Assembly (NCBI GenBank): GCA_002403785.1
Contig: DHIM01000156.1
Span: forward strand, 1,692-24,261
Origin: Clostridium sp. UBA4746
Lineage (GTDB): Bacteria; Bacillota; Clostridia; Clostridiales; Clostridiaceae
DNA length: 22,570 nt
Direction of reading: 5' to 3'
The translations under genes and the position numbers were made by a program. Position 1 is the stretch's first letter. Each line of letters starts with the position of its first letter. The notes under the pieces were generated by a model, which was given only the letters and a program-made list of their open reading frames with translations, was not told the DNA's origin and made no database searches. Positions 1 through 10,222 of this stretch are shown one piece after another.

Positions 1-1
1 A

Positions 2-2791
2 CAAATAGGACAGTATATTGGGGGTAATTCACAATTAATGCTTAATTTGCAAACAGTTGTAGAAGACTTAGGAACATACTGCGGGGGTAAGGCATGGGTT
101 ATTGTTACAAGTCAACAGGACATAGACACTGTAACAAAGGTGAAAGGTAATGATTTTAGTAAAATTCAGGGCAGATTTAATAGCAGATTATCACTATCAT
201 CTGCGAACGTTGATGAAGTTATTAAAAAACGTATATTAGAAAAAACACCTGGATCAACAGACTCACTAAAGTTGTTATATGGAGATAAAAAGTTTATTTT
301 GAAAAATTTAATAACTTTTACAAAAAACACTGCTGAAATGAAGGCATATGAAAACGAAAATGATTTCGCGCAGGTATATCCGTTTGTTCCATACCAGTTC
401 AACATGCTTCAGTCAGTATTTACTGGAATTAGAATACATGGTGCATCAGGTAAACATCTATCGGAAGGGGAAAGATCATTACTAAGTGCATTCCAAGAGT
501 CCGCCATAAAGTATGTTAACGATGAAATGGGAGTATTAATACCATTCTCAGCATTCTATGAAACTATAGAGGCATTTTTAGATGCTAATATAAAAACAGT
601 TATATTGCATGCAAAAGACAACCCAAAACTAAACGCGGATGATATAGAGGTATTAAAACTTTTATTTATGATTAAGTATGTAAAAGAAATGCCTTCAAAC
701 CTTGAAAATATATCTACATTATTAGTTAAACATATAGATGATGATAAATTAGGGATTAAAAAGAGAGTAGAAGAATCATTAAAGCTATTAATAGGAGAAA
801 CACTAATACAGAAAAATGGTGAAGAATATATATTTTTAACCAATGAAGAACAAGATGTTAATAAAGAAATTAAAAGTATAATAATTGACATGGGAGAAGT
901 TATTCAGAAGGCTTCTGAGACAATATTTGAGGATATTTATGTGGATAAGAAATTTAGATATTCATCAAAATATAATTTCCCATTTAATGCAAACATAGAT
1001 GATAGGGCTAGGGGACAGCAAAACAATGAAATAGGACTAAAAATTATTACACCATACTTTGATTCAGGTGTAGATCTTACCCACCAAGAATTAAAACTTA
1101 TGTCTACTAGAGAGAACAATGTAATCATAAAATTATCAAATGATACCACCTTCCTAGAGGAGATGGAAGAAATATTAAAAATCCAGTCATACTTAAGAAT
1201 AAAAAGTGGAACATCGTCAACTCAGGCTATAGAGGATATAAAAACTAGAAAATCACGAGAAGTAACGGAACGAAGAGATAGAGTTAAAATTCTGCTAATT
1301 GAAGGATTAAAAACTGCTGAAATATTTGCGAATTCAGAGTTTCTTGATATTAAAGAAAAGAATCCTATTGAACGTATAAATGATGGATTTAAAGCTTTAA
1401 TAGATACTTTATATAATAAATTGAATTATATTAAGGAATATGTTGATAGTCCAAGAGGGTTACAAGAAATATTAACAAATAATAATGTGAAGTTAAGTTT
1501 AGTGGATGTAGAAAAAAACAAGTTAGCCATTGATGAAGTAAATAGTTACATTGAAAGAAATACCTCAAGAAACATTCCTATGACTATGAAAGGAATTATT
1601 GGATTATACTCGAAAGCCCCTTATGGATGGGGAGAACTTGATATTGCAGCAATAATAATAAAATTATTTAAGGAGCAGGAAATAAAAATAGAGCTTAACG
1701 GTCAATATTTAACTACTCATGATAGTGACATAGTAAATTATTTAACAAAGAGGGACTATTTGGATAGAGCGCTAATTAAAAAGAGAACAAAAACTCCACC
1801 TAAACATATTATTAACGTTAAAGAATTATGTAAAAATTTATTTAATTCTTCAGCGGTTCCTACTGATGAAGATGGATTAATGAATAGATTTAAAGATTTG
1901 GTACAAGAAGAAATTGCAAATATACGAGAACTTTTAGTTTATTATGAAGCAACGAAATATCCTGGTAAGGATGTACTTATTGAGGGCAAAAAGGTTTTTG
2001 ATGAGGTAGTAAGTAAAAAAGATACTATGGAATTTTATGAAAAGGTTTATGAGTTAAAAGATGATTTTTTAGATTATATTGATTACTGCGAGGATGTAAA
2101 GAAGTTCTTTGAAAATCAAAAGAAGTTCTTTGATGATGCTTTAAAGAAAATTGGCATTTACAATAAAAATAAGACGTACGTTTTAGACCAAGAGGCTATA
2201 GAGTTAATTGGAAAAATTAATAGTATAGTTACAAGCAAAGAGCCATATTCTCAGGTTCCACAATTACCAAGTCTGATTGAAGGATTTTCAAATAGATTTA
2301 CTGATTTATTAGAAGTAGAATGTGCACCAGTAAGAAACATAATTGAATCAGATTGCGAAAAAGTATTAAATGACCTTCATTTATATGAATTTGAAGATGA
2401 ATTAAGTGGTAAGTTTAAAAAGAGATTTAATGAATTGATACAAAGATTAGATAATGCCAACAATTTCTATGAAGCCGTAGCAATGAAAGAAGAAAGTGAT
2501 AGGTTAAAAATGCGTTGCTTCGATGAAATATCAAAGGAAATAGAAAGAAGAAGGCCTGTAGTCCACAAAAAAGTAGATGGAGGTACGGATTTAGGCGATG
2601 GAACCGCTGGTGTTGGAGGCAGAACACATCAAATTTACAGAAATAGAAAAACTAAAACTGTAAGTATAGCCAATATCCTTCGTGGTGCAAAGACTATAGA
2701 AAATAAAGAAGATATAGAAGGATTATTAGATGATATCAGAAAGAAGTTAAATGAAGAATTAGTGGAAAACACAATGATTAAATTAGTTTAG
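2..2791 (+). CDS. brxC: BREX system P-loop ATPase BrxC, 5'-truncated by the window edge
   Basis: The reading frame is open from base 2 and runs through the first ATG at 38, so the gene begins outside the window. The first visible residues (QIGQYIGGNSQLMLNLQTVV) and the following TYCGGKAWVIVTSQQDID are what I recognise as the part of BrxC just after its Walker B region, so the Walker A domain lies upstream. About 929 residues remain of a family of roughly 1200. The rest is mostly charged, helical sequence with long acidic/basic stretches and no membrane segment. BrxC is a large cytoplasmic ATPase essential for BREX phage resistance and host methylation; its exact role is not settled. It is followed after 38-59 bases by pglX and then pglZ on the same strand, which supports the call. 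Assignment comes from family recognition and gene order, not from a search. Confidence 0.88.
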   Translation, partial: QIGQYIGGNSQLMLNLQTVVEDLGTYCGGKAWVIVTSQQDIDTVTKVKGNDFSKIQGRFNSRLSLSSANVDEVIKKRILEKTPGSTDSLKLLYGDKKFILKNLITFTKNTAEMKAYENENDFAQVYPFVPYQFNMLQSVFTGIRIHGASGKHLSEGERSLLSAFQESAIKYVNDEMGVLIPFSAFYETIEAFLDANIKTVILHAKDNPKLNADDIEVLKLLFMIKYVKEMPSNLENISTLLVKHIDDDKLGIKKRVEESLKLLIGETLIQKNGEEYIFLTNEEQDVNKEIKSIIIDMGEVIQKASETIFEDIYVDKKFRYSSKYNFPFNANIDDRARGQQNNEIGLKIITPYFDSGVDLTHQELKLMSTRENNVIIKLSNDTTFLEEMEEILKIQSYLRIKSGTSSTQAIEDIKTRKSREVTERRDRVKILLIEGLKTAEIFANSEFLDIKEKNPIERINDGFKALIDTLYNKLNYIKEYVDSPRGLQEILTNNNVKLSLVDVEKNKLAIDEVNSYIERNTSRNIPMTMKGIIGLYSKAPYGWGELDIAAIIIKLFKEQEIKIELNGQYLTTHDSDIVNYLTKRDYLDRALIKKRTKTPPKHIINVKELCKNLFNSSAVPTDEDGLMNRFKDLVQEEIANIRELLVYYEATKYPGKDVLIEGKKVFDEVVSKKDTMEFYEKVYELKDDFLDYIDYCEDVKKFFENQKKFFDDALKKIGIYNKNKTYVLDQEAIELIGKINSIVTSKEPYSQVPQLPSLIEGFSNRFTDLLEVECAPVRNIIESDCEKVLNDLHLYEFEDELSGKFKKRFNELIQRLDNANNFYEAVAMKEESDRLKMRCFDEISKEIERRRPVVHKKVDGGTDLGDGTAGVGGRTHQIYRNRKTKTVSIANILRGAKTIENKEDIEGLLDDIRKKLNEELVENTMIKLV

Positions 2792-2850
2792 TAATTTTTT
2801 AGGAGGAGTTATTCCACCCAAGAAAGTATATGGAAGGAAATGAAGATACG

Positions 2851-5800
2851 ATGGATAAATCTGCAATTAAGAATTTTGCAGTTGGTGCAAGATTTAAATT
2901 AAAAGAGCAAATAAGGCAAAAAGCTTATACTTTTGGTATAACCAAAAATGAAATAAAAAAAGTAGAAATCTTTGAAGATGCTTTTGAGGTGAATGGAAAT
3001 AAGTATAATAAGAGACTACTAAAGCATAGAGAGAGTTTACTTGAAAAAATAAATGAAAAGGGCTTTGAACAGGTAATTGAGGAAGTCACCTATGCTTGGT
3101 TTAATAGATTAATTGCTATTAGGTTTATGGAAGTAAATGAATATTTACCTTCAGGAGTAAGAGCTTTATCATCTACTGATAGTAGTAAAGTTGAACCAGA
3201 CATAATTCGGGAAGCGGCGAACTTAGATTTTGAAAATTTAAATGTAGATTTAATTTATAAACTACAAGATGAAAACAATACTGAGGAACTATTTAAATAT
3301 TTGCTAATAAAACAGTGTAATGAACTGGGGAAGATAATGCCTGTAATATTTGAAGAAATAGAAGATTATACTGAGCTATTATTACCTGATAACTTACTTC
3401 AAGAAGGTTCTATAATAAGAGATTTGGTAACAGCAATTATAGAGGATGATTGGAAAGAACAAGTGGAGATTATAGGATGGTTATATCAATACTATATTTC
3501 AGAGAAGAAAGATGAAGTTTTTGCAGATTTAAAGAAAAACATAAAGATTACAAAAGAAAATATACCAGCAGCTACACAATTATTTACACCAGATTGGATA
3601 GTAAAGTATATGGTGGAGAATTCATTAGGTAGATTGTGGCTAGAGAGTCATCCTGATGAAGAATTAAAGGATAAGTGGAAATATTATTTAGAAGAGGCAG
3701 AGCAAGAACCAGAAGTTCAAAGACAGTTAGAGAAAATAAGAAACAAAGATATAAGCCCAGAAGAAATAAAAGTAATGGATCCGTGTATGGGTTCAGGACA
3801 CATTTTAGTTTATGCATTTGATGTACTATATAATATATATAAATCAGCAGGATACTCAGAAAGAGAAATTTCAAAACTTATATTAGAAAAAAACCTTTAT
3901 GGTTTAGAGATAGATGACAGAGCATCGCAACTTGCTTATTTTGCTGTCATGATGAAGGCTAGAAGTTATAACAGAAGAATATTTAGAGAAAAAATAGATT
4001 TTAATATTTGTTCTATACAGGAAAGTAACGATTTTCCAAAAGAAGCCATAGATTTTTTAGTAAACTCGAAGGAACCAGAGACTGAAAAGAAAATTCGTAG
4101 AGATGATGTGGAGCATTTAATTAATGTATTTAATGACGCAAAAAATTATGGCTCTATATTAGAGGTTAAAGTAGTTGACTTTTATGCAATTGAGAGAAGA
4201 ATAGAAGAGATAAAAAATGGAGAGACAATTAATATATTTGAATGGCAATATAAGAATATTATTTTGGAGAAGATACCTTTCCTGATAAAACAAGCAAAAA
4301 TAATGAGCAAAAAGTATGATGTTGTATGTACTAATCCGCCATATATGGGAAACAGAAGTATGAATGAAAAATTAGTTAAATATGTTAATAAAAATTATAC
4401 GATAGCAAAGAAAGATTTATTCGCTGTCTTTATAGAAATGACTAAACAATATTCAAACAATATGGGATATATAAGTATGATAACCCAACATTCATGGATG
4501 TTCTTATCTACATTTGAACAATTGAGAAAGAATACAATTAATAGTAAAACAATTTATTCTTTACTTCATTTAGGAACAAGGGCATTTGAAGAGATTGGTG
4601 GAGAAATTGTTCAAACTGTATCATTTGTGATTAGAAATATATTTCTAGAAAGTTATTTAGGAACTTATATTAGACTTGTTCAGTATAATAATTCTACAGA
4701 AAAACAAAATATGTATTTTAATCCCAATAATAGATATTATACTAACATAGACAGGTATACTAATATTCCTGGAAGCCCAATTGCATATTGGATTAGTCAA
4801 AATATGCTTGAAGTTTTTAAAAATGGTAAAAAATTATCACAACTTGGTAAACCTAGAGAAGGACTTCACACTGGAGATACGAACAAATATATTAGAAATT
4901 GGACTGAAATTGATTATAACAAACTACAGTTTGATGAAAAAAGTTATGAAACTATAGATAGTCATAACGTAAAGTGGATACCATATAATAAAGGTGGTAC
5001 ATACAGAAAGTGGTATGGAAATAATGCATCGGTTATTGCCTTCGATAAATATTCTAGAGATGAAATGGCTAAATTAAAAGGTCATGTGCGCCCTAGCCAG
5101 GAATTATATTTTAAAAGAGGAATGACTTGGTCATTAATTAGCTCATCCAATTTTGGAGTAAGGTGCTTCAATGAAGGCATGTTATTTGATGTTTCCTCAC
5201 ATGCATTTTTTTGTGAGGATGATTTATATTATTTTTATGCCGGGTTATTAAACAATAAAATTACAAATGAATTGTTACAAATGTTAAACCCAACAATGAA
5301 TTTTAGCTCAGGTGTAGTAGGAAATATACCAGTGATATTATACAAGAATAAAGAACAAAAAGAATTAATAGAAACTTTAGTAAAAGATAATATAAAAATT
5401 TCCAAAGGAGATTGGGATAGTTTTGAAAATTCATGGGATTTCAAAAAACATCCTTTACTAAGGGATAAGGAAAAGAATATTCAAGTATCACTTGATAATT
5501 GGTCAAAATTTCTTGAACGACAATTTAAATTGTTGAAAACTAATGAAGAAGAATTAAACAGAGTTTTTATTAATATTTACAGTCTAGAAGAAGTAACTCC
5601 AGATATAGATGAAAAGGATGTTACTGTTAGATTGGCTAATATAAAGAGAGACATCAAATCTTTTATTTCTTATGCTATAGGATGTATGTTTGGAAGATAT
5701 TCCTTAGATGAAGAAGGTCTAATTTATGCTGGTGGTGAGTTTAATCCAGATAGATATAAAATTTTTAAAGTAGACATAGATAACGTAATGTCCTTAACTG

Positions 5801-6405
5801 ATGACGAATATTTTGAAGATGATATAGTTAGCCGGTTTGTAGAGTTTTTAAAGATGACTTTTAGTGAAGAAAGCTTAGAAGAAAACTTAGATTACATTGC
5901 TGATACGTTAGCTAGAAAAGGTAATGAAACTTCAAGACAAACAATAAGAAAATATCTCTTAAAGGACTTTTATAAAGAACACCTTAAAACTTATAAAAAA
6001 AGACCAATTTATTGGTTATTTGAATCAGGTAAGAATGATGGGTTTAAGGCTTTGATCTATATGCATAGGTACGATATTGATACTGTAGCAATAGTTAGAA
6101 CTGATTATCTACATTTACTTCAAAGAAAATATGAGGTTGAAGTAAATAGATTAGATATGGTTATGGAAGATGTTAATGCATCAGTAAGAGAAAAAACTGA
6201 AGCAAAAAAGAAAAAGGAAAAGATACAAAAGCAAATACTTGAATGTGTTCAATATGATCAAGTTATTGCACATGTGGCAAATCAGAAGATAAGCATAGAT
6301 CTTGATGATGGAGTGAAAGTAAACTATGATAAATTTCAAGGGGTAGAAATTCCACAGGGGGAAGGTAAAAGGCCTTTAAAGGCTGATTTATTGGCTAAAA
6401 TTTAA
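2851..6405 (+). CDS. pglX: BREX-1 adenine-specific DNA methyltransferase PglX
   Basis: This is a 1184-residue protein, the usual size for PglX. The N6-adenine methyltransferase core shows the SAM-binding motif DPCMGSGH (from residue 310) and the catalytic NPPY motif (from residue 495), with a TPDWIVKYMV segment before the SAM site as in other type I/II-like methylases. PglX modifies a non-palindromic chromosomal site so that BREX can tell self from phage DNA. I place the start at ATG 2851 because MDKSAIKNFAVGAR matches the usual PglX N-terminus; the frame also offers ATG 2830, seven codons upstream. Neither start has an ideal ribosome site: AGGAGG at 2801-2806 is too far from both, and GGAAGG is about 12 bases before 2851. 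The C-terminus is lysine/glutamate rich. It lies between brxC and pglZ in the same operon. Confidence 0.93.
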   Translation: MDKSAIKNFAVGARFKLKEQIRQKAYTFGITKNEIKKVEIFEDAFEVNGNKYNKRLLKHRESLLEKINEKGFEQVIEEVTYAWFNRLIAIRFMEVNEYLPSGVRALSSTDSSKVEPDIIREAANLDFENLNVDLIYKLQDENNTEELFKYLLIKQCNELGKIMPVIFEEIEDYTELLLPDNLLQEGSIIRDLVTAIIEDDWKEQVEIIGWLYQYYISEKKDEVFADLKKNIKITKENIPAATQLFTPDWIVKYMVENSLGRLWLESHPDEELKDKWKYYLEEAEQEPEVQRQLEKIRNKDISPEEIKVMDPCMGSGHILVYAFDVLYNIYKSAGYSEREISKLILEKNLYGLEIDDRASQLAYFAVMMKARSYNRRIFREKIDFNICSIQESNDFPKEAIDFLVNSKEPETEKKIRRDDVEHLINVFNDAKNYGSILEVKVVDFYAIERRIEEIKNGETINIFEWQYKNIILEKIPFLIKQAKIMSKKYDVVCTNPPYMGNRSMNEKLVKYVNKNYTIAKKDLFAVFIEMTKQYSNNMGYISMITQHSWMFLSTFEQLRKNTINSKTIYSLLHLGTRAFEEIGGEIVQTVSFVIRNIFLESYLGTYIRLVQYNNSTEKQNMYFNPNNRYYTNIDRYTNIPGSPIAYWISQNMLEVFKNGKKLSQLGKPREGLHTGDTNKYIRNWTEIDYNKLQFDEKSYETIDSHNVKWIPYNKGGTYRKWYGNNASVIAFDKYSRDEMAKLKGHVRPSQELYFKRGMTWSLISSSNFGVRCFNEGMLFDVSSHAFFCEDDLYYFYAGLLNNKITNELLQMLNPTMNFSSGVVGNIPVILYKNKEQKELIETLVKDNIKISKGDWDSFENSWDFKKHPLLRDKEKNIQVSLDNWSKFLERQFKLLKTNEEELNRVFINIYSLEEVTPDIDEKDVTVRLANIKRDIKSFISYAIGCMFGRYSLDEEGLIYAGGEFNPDRYKIFKVDIDNVMSLTDDEYFEDDIVSRFVEFLKMTFSEESLEENLDYIADTLARKGNETSRQTIRKYLLKDFYKEHLKTYKKRPIYWLFESGKNDGFKALIYMHRYDIDTVAIVRTDYLHLLQRKYEVEVNRLDMVMEDVNASVREKTEAKKKKEKIQKQILECVQYDQVIAHVANQKISIDLDDGVKVNYDKFQGVEIPQGEGKRPLKADLLAKI

Positions 6406-6417
6406 GATAAGTTAATG

Positions 6418-6441
6418 GTTCAGCAGCTAGATATGCTGAAC
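6418..6441 (+). other. Intercistronic hairpin between pglX and pglZ
   Basis: GTTCAGCA (6418-6425) and TGCTGAAC (6434-6441) form a perfect 8-bp stem with an 8-base loop in the 61-base gap between pglX and pglZ. Only a weak T-rich stretch (CTTGTTT) follows, so it is not a convincing full terminator. It could be a partial attenuator, an RNA processing or stability element, or a protein-binding site. The structure is seen directly; the role is a guess. Confidence 0.45.
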
Positions 6442-6466
6442 TTGTTTAAAAGAAAGTTGGTGGCAT

Positions 6467-9022
6467 ATGAATTTAAAAGAGATGAAAAATGTATTAACAG
6501 AAATATTTAATAAAGAACTCGACTACGGTAAGAAAAGACATATAGTTTTCTGGTATGACGAGGAAGGTGAATTTGTTGAAGATATAGATGAACTAACTCT
6601 TGATAATGTGAGACTATTAAAACTAACTGAAAATAATAGTTACAGAATAAAATATGAGATTGAAAAGGTTGATGTAGTATCACATTTCCTTATTTATGCA
6701 AAGATGCAAAAGCCAGCTCCAAGATCAAATTATATTTTAGATATATTAAAATACAGTACAGAATTTTCTACAGATAAAATTATTGCTATCATGAGGGAAC
6801 TTGGTGTAAAAGATGATACATTAAGAGGTGTATTTAAGAAATACTCAAAATTCTTTAATAATAAGGAAAGATATGCCACGTTTACCAACTATGGTATTGA
6901 AAACTATACTGAAGAAAAAATAGATATAGCAGTAATTTCTGCCTTATGCAAATCAGATATTTGTGATATTGAAGAAGTAATAAAGATATTATTTTCAGAG
7001 GAAATAAAAGAGAAAAATAGATATTTAGAAGCCATAAATAAATTTGGTAATATTGAAGCCTTTTGGATACTGGTTGAAAAATATTATGGTTTTAATTCAG
7101 TAGATAAGAGTTTAGAAAAATTAATGATATTCTTTATGATTACAAATGTGCATTATACATTGGAGGAAACTCTGCCTAAGACTTGGCAACAGTATGTATC
7201 TTATAAAAAATCAGATTGTATAGTATTTATAAATCATTTTATGAATCATTCCGCAGATGCTAAAATATATGATGTGATTGCAGATAAAATCGAGGGAATG
7301 CTTAATATAGAGCAATACATAAAAGAATGGGATATAGATAATTACATAAAATGTGATGCTTTTAAAGCATTTGATAAGGCTATTATAAATAGACTAGTAT
7401 ATCAACTGTTAAATGATATCGAGGAATATGATAAATATTCTTTAATAATATCAGAAAGAAGAACAACTCACTTTTTTAATAACTTTGAACAGGAATATGA
7501 TGCTATAAATGCTGCTATAGAGCTATTTAAAATGAAAAAAAATATAGGCTCATTTATAAGACAGTATAAAACACATGAGTTTATTGAGAAGTATACAAAT
7601 GAGTATTATATAATAGACAAAGCATATAGAAGGTTTTATGTGGCTTTTGATAAATCAGAGGATAAGGAAAAATTAATGAAACTCCGAGAAAAGGTTGAGA
7701 ATACCTATGTAAATTGGTTTGTGGATGAATCGTCAGTAAAATGGTCAAATGCTATTAGTGATGAATTAAAAGATGATTGGAACATACCACTTATAATTCA
7801 GCAAAAAGATTTTTATAATACATTTATAAAACCTCTTGTGAAGAAAGGGGAGAGAGTCTTTGTAGTTATATCTGATGCATTAAGGTATGAGGCCGCAAAG
7901 GAGTTTAGTGAGACATTAAACATTGAAAGAAAAGGATTTACAGAAATATCAGCTATGCAGGGTGAGATACCTTCCTATACAAAATTAGGTATGGCAAGTC
8001 TACTGCCTAATAGTAATATTGAAATAAATGATAAAGCAGAAATAATAGTAGACGGTATTAATTCTGCGGGAACAGCGAATAGAGAAAAGATTCTATCTAA
8101 ATATTCTGAGGTCGCTATTGCTATACAGTATAAAGATCTAGTAGAAATGTCTAGGGCAGAGTTTAGAAAAACTTTTAATGGAAAGAAATTAATATATATA
8201 TATCACAATTCTATAGATGCAAGAGGTGATCATGTAGCAACAGAAAGAGAAGTGTTTAATGCTGTAGATGAAGCCTTTAGAGAATTAAAATCTTTAGTAA
8301 ATGATTTAATTAATAATGTTAGTGCTTCCAATATATATATTACTGCAGACCATGGATTCATTTATAAACGGGGATCATTAACAGAGAGTGATAAGACTAT
8401 AAAAAATATAGAAGATTCTTTAGCAATCAAAAGGAGATTTATGATTTGTGATAAAAAAGAAGATATTGAAGGTACACTTTGTTTTTCCATGGACTATATA
8501 TTAGGAAAAGATAGCGGTAAGTATGTTGCTGTTCCTAGAGGTTCTAATAGATTTAAAGTGCAAGGAGAGGGCGCAAACTTTGTTTATGGTGGAGCAACAC
8601 TACAAGAAATCATAATACCAGTTATAAAGTTTAAAAATGATAGAAGTAAGAGTGGCAAGGCGAATATAAAGAAAGTAGAAGTTAAACTTACTAATATATC
8701 AAGAAAAATTACAAGTGGCATAACTTACTTAGAGTTCTTCCAAACAGAGAAGGTAGAAGATAAGAAAATACCTTTAAGATTAAAAATCTATTTTGCTGAT
8801 GAAGAAGGAAATAGAATATCCAATGAGAATATAATTATTGCTGATAGTAAATCAATTAAACCTGAAGAGAGAAGTTACAAAGAAAAGTTTACGTTGAGAA
8901 ACATGATGTATGATAAAACAAAAAAATATTATTTGGTAATAGAGGATGAAGAAGAAACAGTAGAGAATATCTATGAGAAGATAGGATTTAATATAGATAT
9001 TGCTATAGCTAATGAATTTTGA
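6467..9022 (+). CDS. pglZ: BREX-1 phosphatase-like protein PglZ (type A)
   Basis: The protein has 851 residues, typical for PglZ. The C-terminal half carries the alkaline-phosphatase-superfamily metal-site motifs: VVISDALRYEAA (D470), the IYHNSIDARGDH segment (D588, H589) and ITADHGF (D628, H629). The N-terminal half is helical and lacks recognisable motifs. PglZ is a core protein of all BREX types, a putative metal-dependent phosphoesterase acting together with PglX, BrxB and BrxC in the cytoplasm. The ATG at 6467 is preceded by a GGTGG stretch that is a mediocre ribosome site, so translation may depend partly on the upstream gene. The stop at 9020-9022 ends the visible BREX operon; no brxL-like frame follows. 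Confidence 0.93.
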   Translation: MNLKEMKNVLTEIFNKELDYGKKRHIVFWYDEEGEFVEDIDELTLDNVRLLKLTENNSYRIKYEIEKVDVVSHFLIYAKMQKPAPRSNYILDILKYSTEFSTDKIIAIMRELGVKDDTLRGVFKKYSKFFNNKERYATFTNYGIENYTEEKIDIAVISALCKSDICDIEEVIKILFSEEIKEKNRYLEAINKFGNIEAFWILVEKYYGFNSVDKSLEKLMIFFMITNVHYTLEETLPKTWQQYVSYKKSDCIVFINHFMNHSADAKIYDVIADKIEGMLNIEQYIKEWDIDNYIKCDAFKAFDKAIINRLVYQLLNDIEEYDKYSLIISERRTTHFFNNFEQEYDAINAAIELFKMKKNIGSFIRQYKTHEFIEKYTNEYYIIDKAYRRFYVAFDKSEDKEKLMKLREKVENTYVNWFVDESSVKWSNAISDELKDDWNIPLIIQQKDFYNTFIKPLVKKGERVFVVISDALRYEAAKEFSETLNIERKGFTEISAMQGEIPSYTKLGMASLLPNSNIEINDKAEIIVDGINSAGTANREKILSKYSEVAIAIQYKDLVEMSRAEFRKTFNGKKLIYIYHNSIDARGDHVATEREVFNAVDEAFRELKSLVNDLINNVSASNIYITADHGFIYKRGSLTESDKTIKNIEDSLAIKRRFMICDKKEDIEGTLCFSMDYILGKDSGKYVAVPRGSNRFKVQGEGANFVYGGATLQEIIIPVIKFKNDRSKSGKANIKKVEVKLTNISRKITSGITYLEFFQTEKVEDKKIPLRLKIYFADEEGNRISNENIIIADSKSIKPEERSYKEKFTLRNMMYDKTKKYYLVIEDEEETVENIYEKIGFNIDIAIANEF

Positions 9023-9135
9023 GTTCAATACTTTATTATCACAATTTATATTTTCCAGCATATTATAATTATGATTACTCTACTGAATAATTACTATCGC
9101 CTAGGAAAATAATGTGTGAAAGTGGAGTTATATAT

Positions 9136-9163
9136 TTGCATCACTACCTTTTTAGGGTAAAAT
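9136..9163 (+). promoter_or_regulatory. Candidate sigma-A promoter for the potassium channel gene
   Basis: TTGCAT (9136-9141) and TAAAAT (9158-9163) are separated by 16 bases and would start a transcript about 20 bases before the channel ATG. The rest of the gap between pglZ and this gene (9023-9135) shows no frame, terminator or repeat that I can support, so the channel may also receive read-through from the BREX operon. Confidence 0.4.
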
Positions 9164-9192
9164 TACTTAAAATATGATTAAGGGGCCAAGCT

Positions 9193-10209
9193 ATGGAGAG
9201 TTATCGTAAATTTAATCTTGTCGTCACCATATTAATAGCTTTGATTCTTACAGGAACAATAGGATATAAATTTTTATTAGATGTTAGCTTTGTAGATGCA
9301 TTGTATATGACTGTTATAACCATATCAACTGTAGGATATGCGGAAGTGGCTACTATGGATGTAAAAGCTAAGCTTTTCACCATATTTATTATTCTTTTAA
9401 GTTTAGGAACTGTAGGGTATTTATTTACCAGCATAGTATCTTCATTTTTAGAAGGAGATTTAAAAGATGCATGGAGGAGGAGACGTATGGAATCTCAGAT
9501 GACAAAGCTAAAAGACCATTATATAATATGTGGTGGAGGGGAAACAGGATATAATGCTATAAAGCAATTTAAAAGAAGTAAGGTCCCTTTTATTGTAATA
9601 GAAAAAGATGAAGAAATAATAAATAGACTAATAGAGGAAAAAATCTATGCTATTCATGGAGATGCCACTGAAGAAAATATATTAGATAAGGCAAGGATAC
9701 AGTATGCCAAGGGTCTTATATCTTCATTATCTACGGATGCTGACAATGTCTATACTGTCTTAACCGCAAGAGAAATGAATAACAATTTATATATTGTGTC
9801 TCGATCTATAAACAAAAATGCAGCTGAAAGGTTGAAAAAAGCAGGTGCAGATAATACAATTTCTCCAAATGAAATAGGAGGAAGTAGAATGGCAGCCCTA
9901 ATGCTGAGACCTACTGTTATTGCTTTTTTAGATATAATAACTCATGCTGGAGATCTAATTTTAGACTTAGAAGATGTTGTTATTTGTGAAAAATCCATTA
10001 TAGTAAATAAAAGTCTTCAAGAAGTGAAAATTCCTGAAAAAACTGGACTAATAGTTTTAGCGATTAAAAAAAATAATAGTGAAAAATTATCCTTTAATCC
10101 ATGTTCTGACGAGATACTTGAAATAGGTGATACCATGGTAGTTCTAGGAACAGAAGAACAAGTGATTCAACTTAGAAAAATTGGTAATGATATTGGACAA
10201 AGATATTAA
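9193..10209 (+). CDS. Two-TM potassium channel with TrkA/RCK regulatory domains
   Basis: The 338-residue protein has the layout of a prokaryotic ligand-gated K+ channel subunit. TM1 spans about residues 8-28. A pore helix and the filter STVGYAE follow (TVGYAE at 46-51), and TM2 spans about 60-84. A cytoplasmic TrkA-N/RCK domain then carries the nucleotide-binding glycine motif GGGETG (114-119) and the HGDATEENIL segment, and a TrkA-C-like domain covers about residues 255-335. Channels of this type assemble as tetramers and open on binding nucleotides or ions to the RCK ring. The filter is unusual: the second glycine and the aspartate of canonical TVGYGD are replaced by Ala and Glu. Start ATG 9193 follows AAGGGG with proper spacing. 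It is monocistronic, between its own candidate promoter and a strong terminator. The transported ion has not been shown. Confidence 0.88.
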   Translation: MESYRKFNLVVTILIALILTGTIGYKFLLDVSFVDALYMTVITISTVGYAEVATMDVKAKLFTIFIILLSLGTVGYLFTSIVSSFLEGDLKDAWRRRRMESQMTKLKDHYIICGGGETGYNAIKQFKRSKVPFIVIEKDEEIINRLIEEKIYAIHGDATEENILDKARIQYAKGLISSLSTDADNVYTVLTAREMNNNLYIVSRSINKNAAERLKKAGADNTISPNEIGGSRMAALMLRPTVIAFLDIITHAGDLILDLEDVVICEKSIIVNKSLQEVKIPEKTGLIVLAIKKNNSEKLSFNPCSDEILEIGDTMVVLGTEEQVIQLRKIGNDIGQRY

Positions 10210-10222
10210 GTGAATTAATTAA

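Noticed and set aside
3584..3874. 96-codon open frame antisense to pglX, rich in hydrophobic residues
   Set aside because: It lies across the conserved methyltransferase domain on the opposite strand, and its hydrophobic leucine-rich composition is what antisense of AT-rich coding DNA gives.
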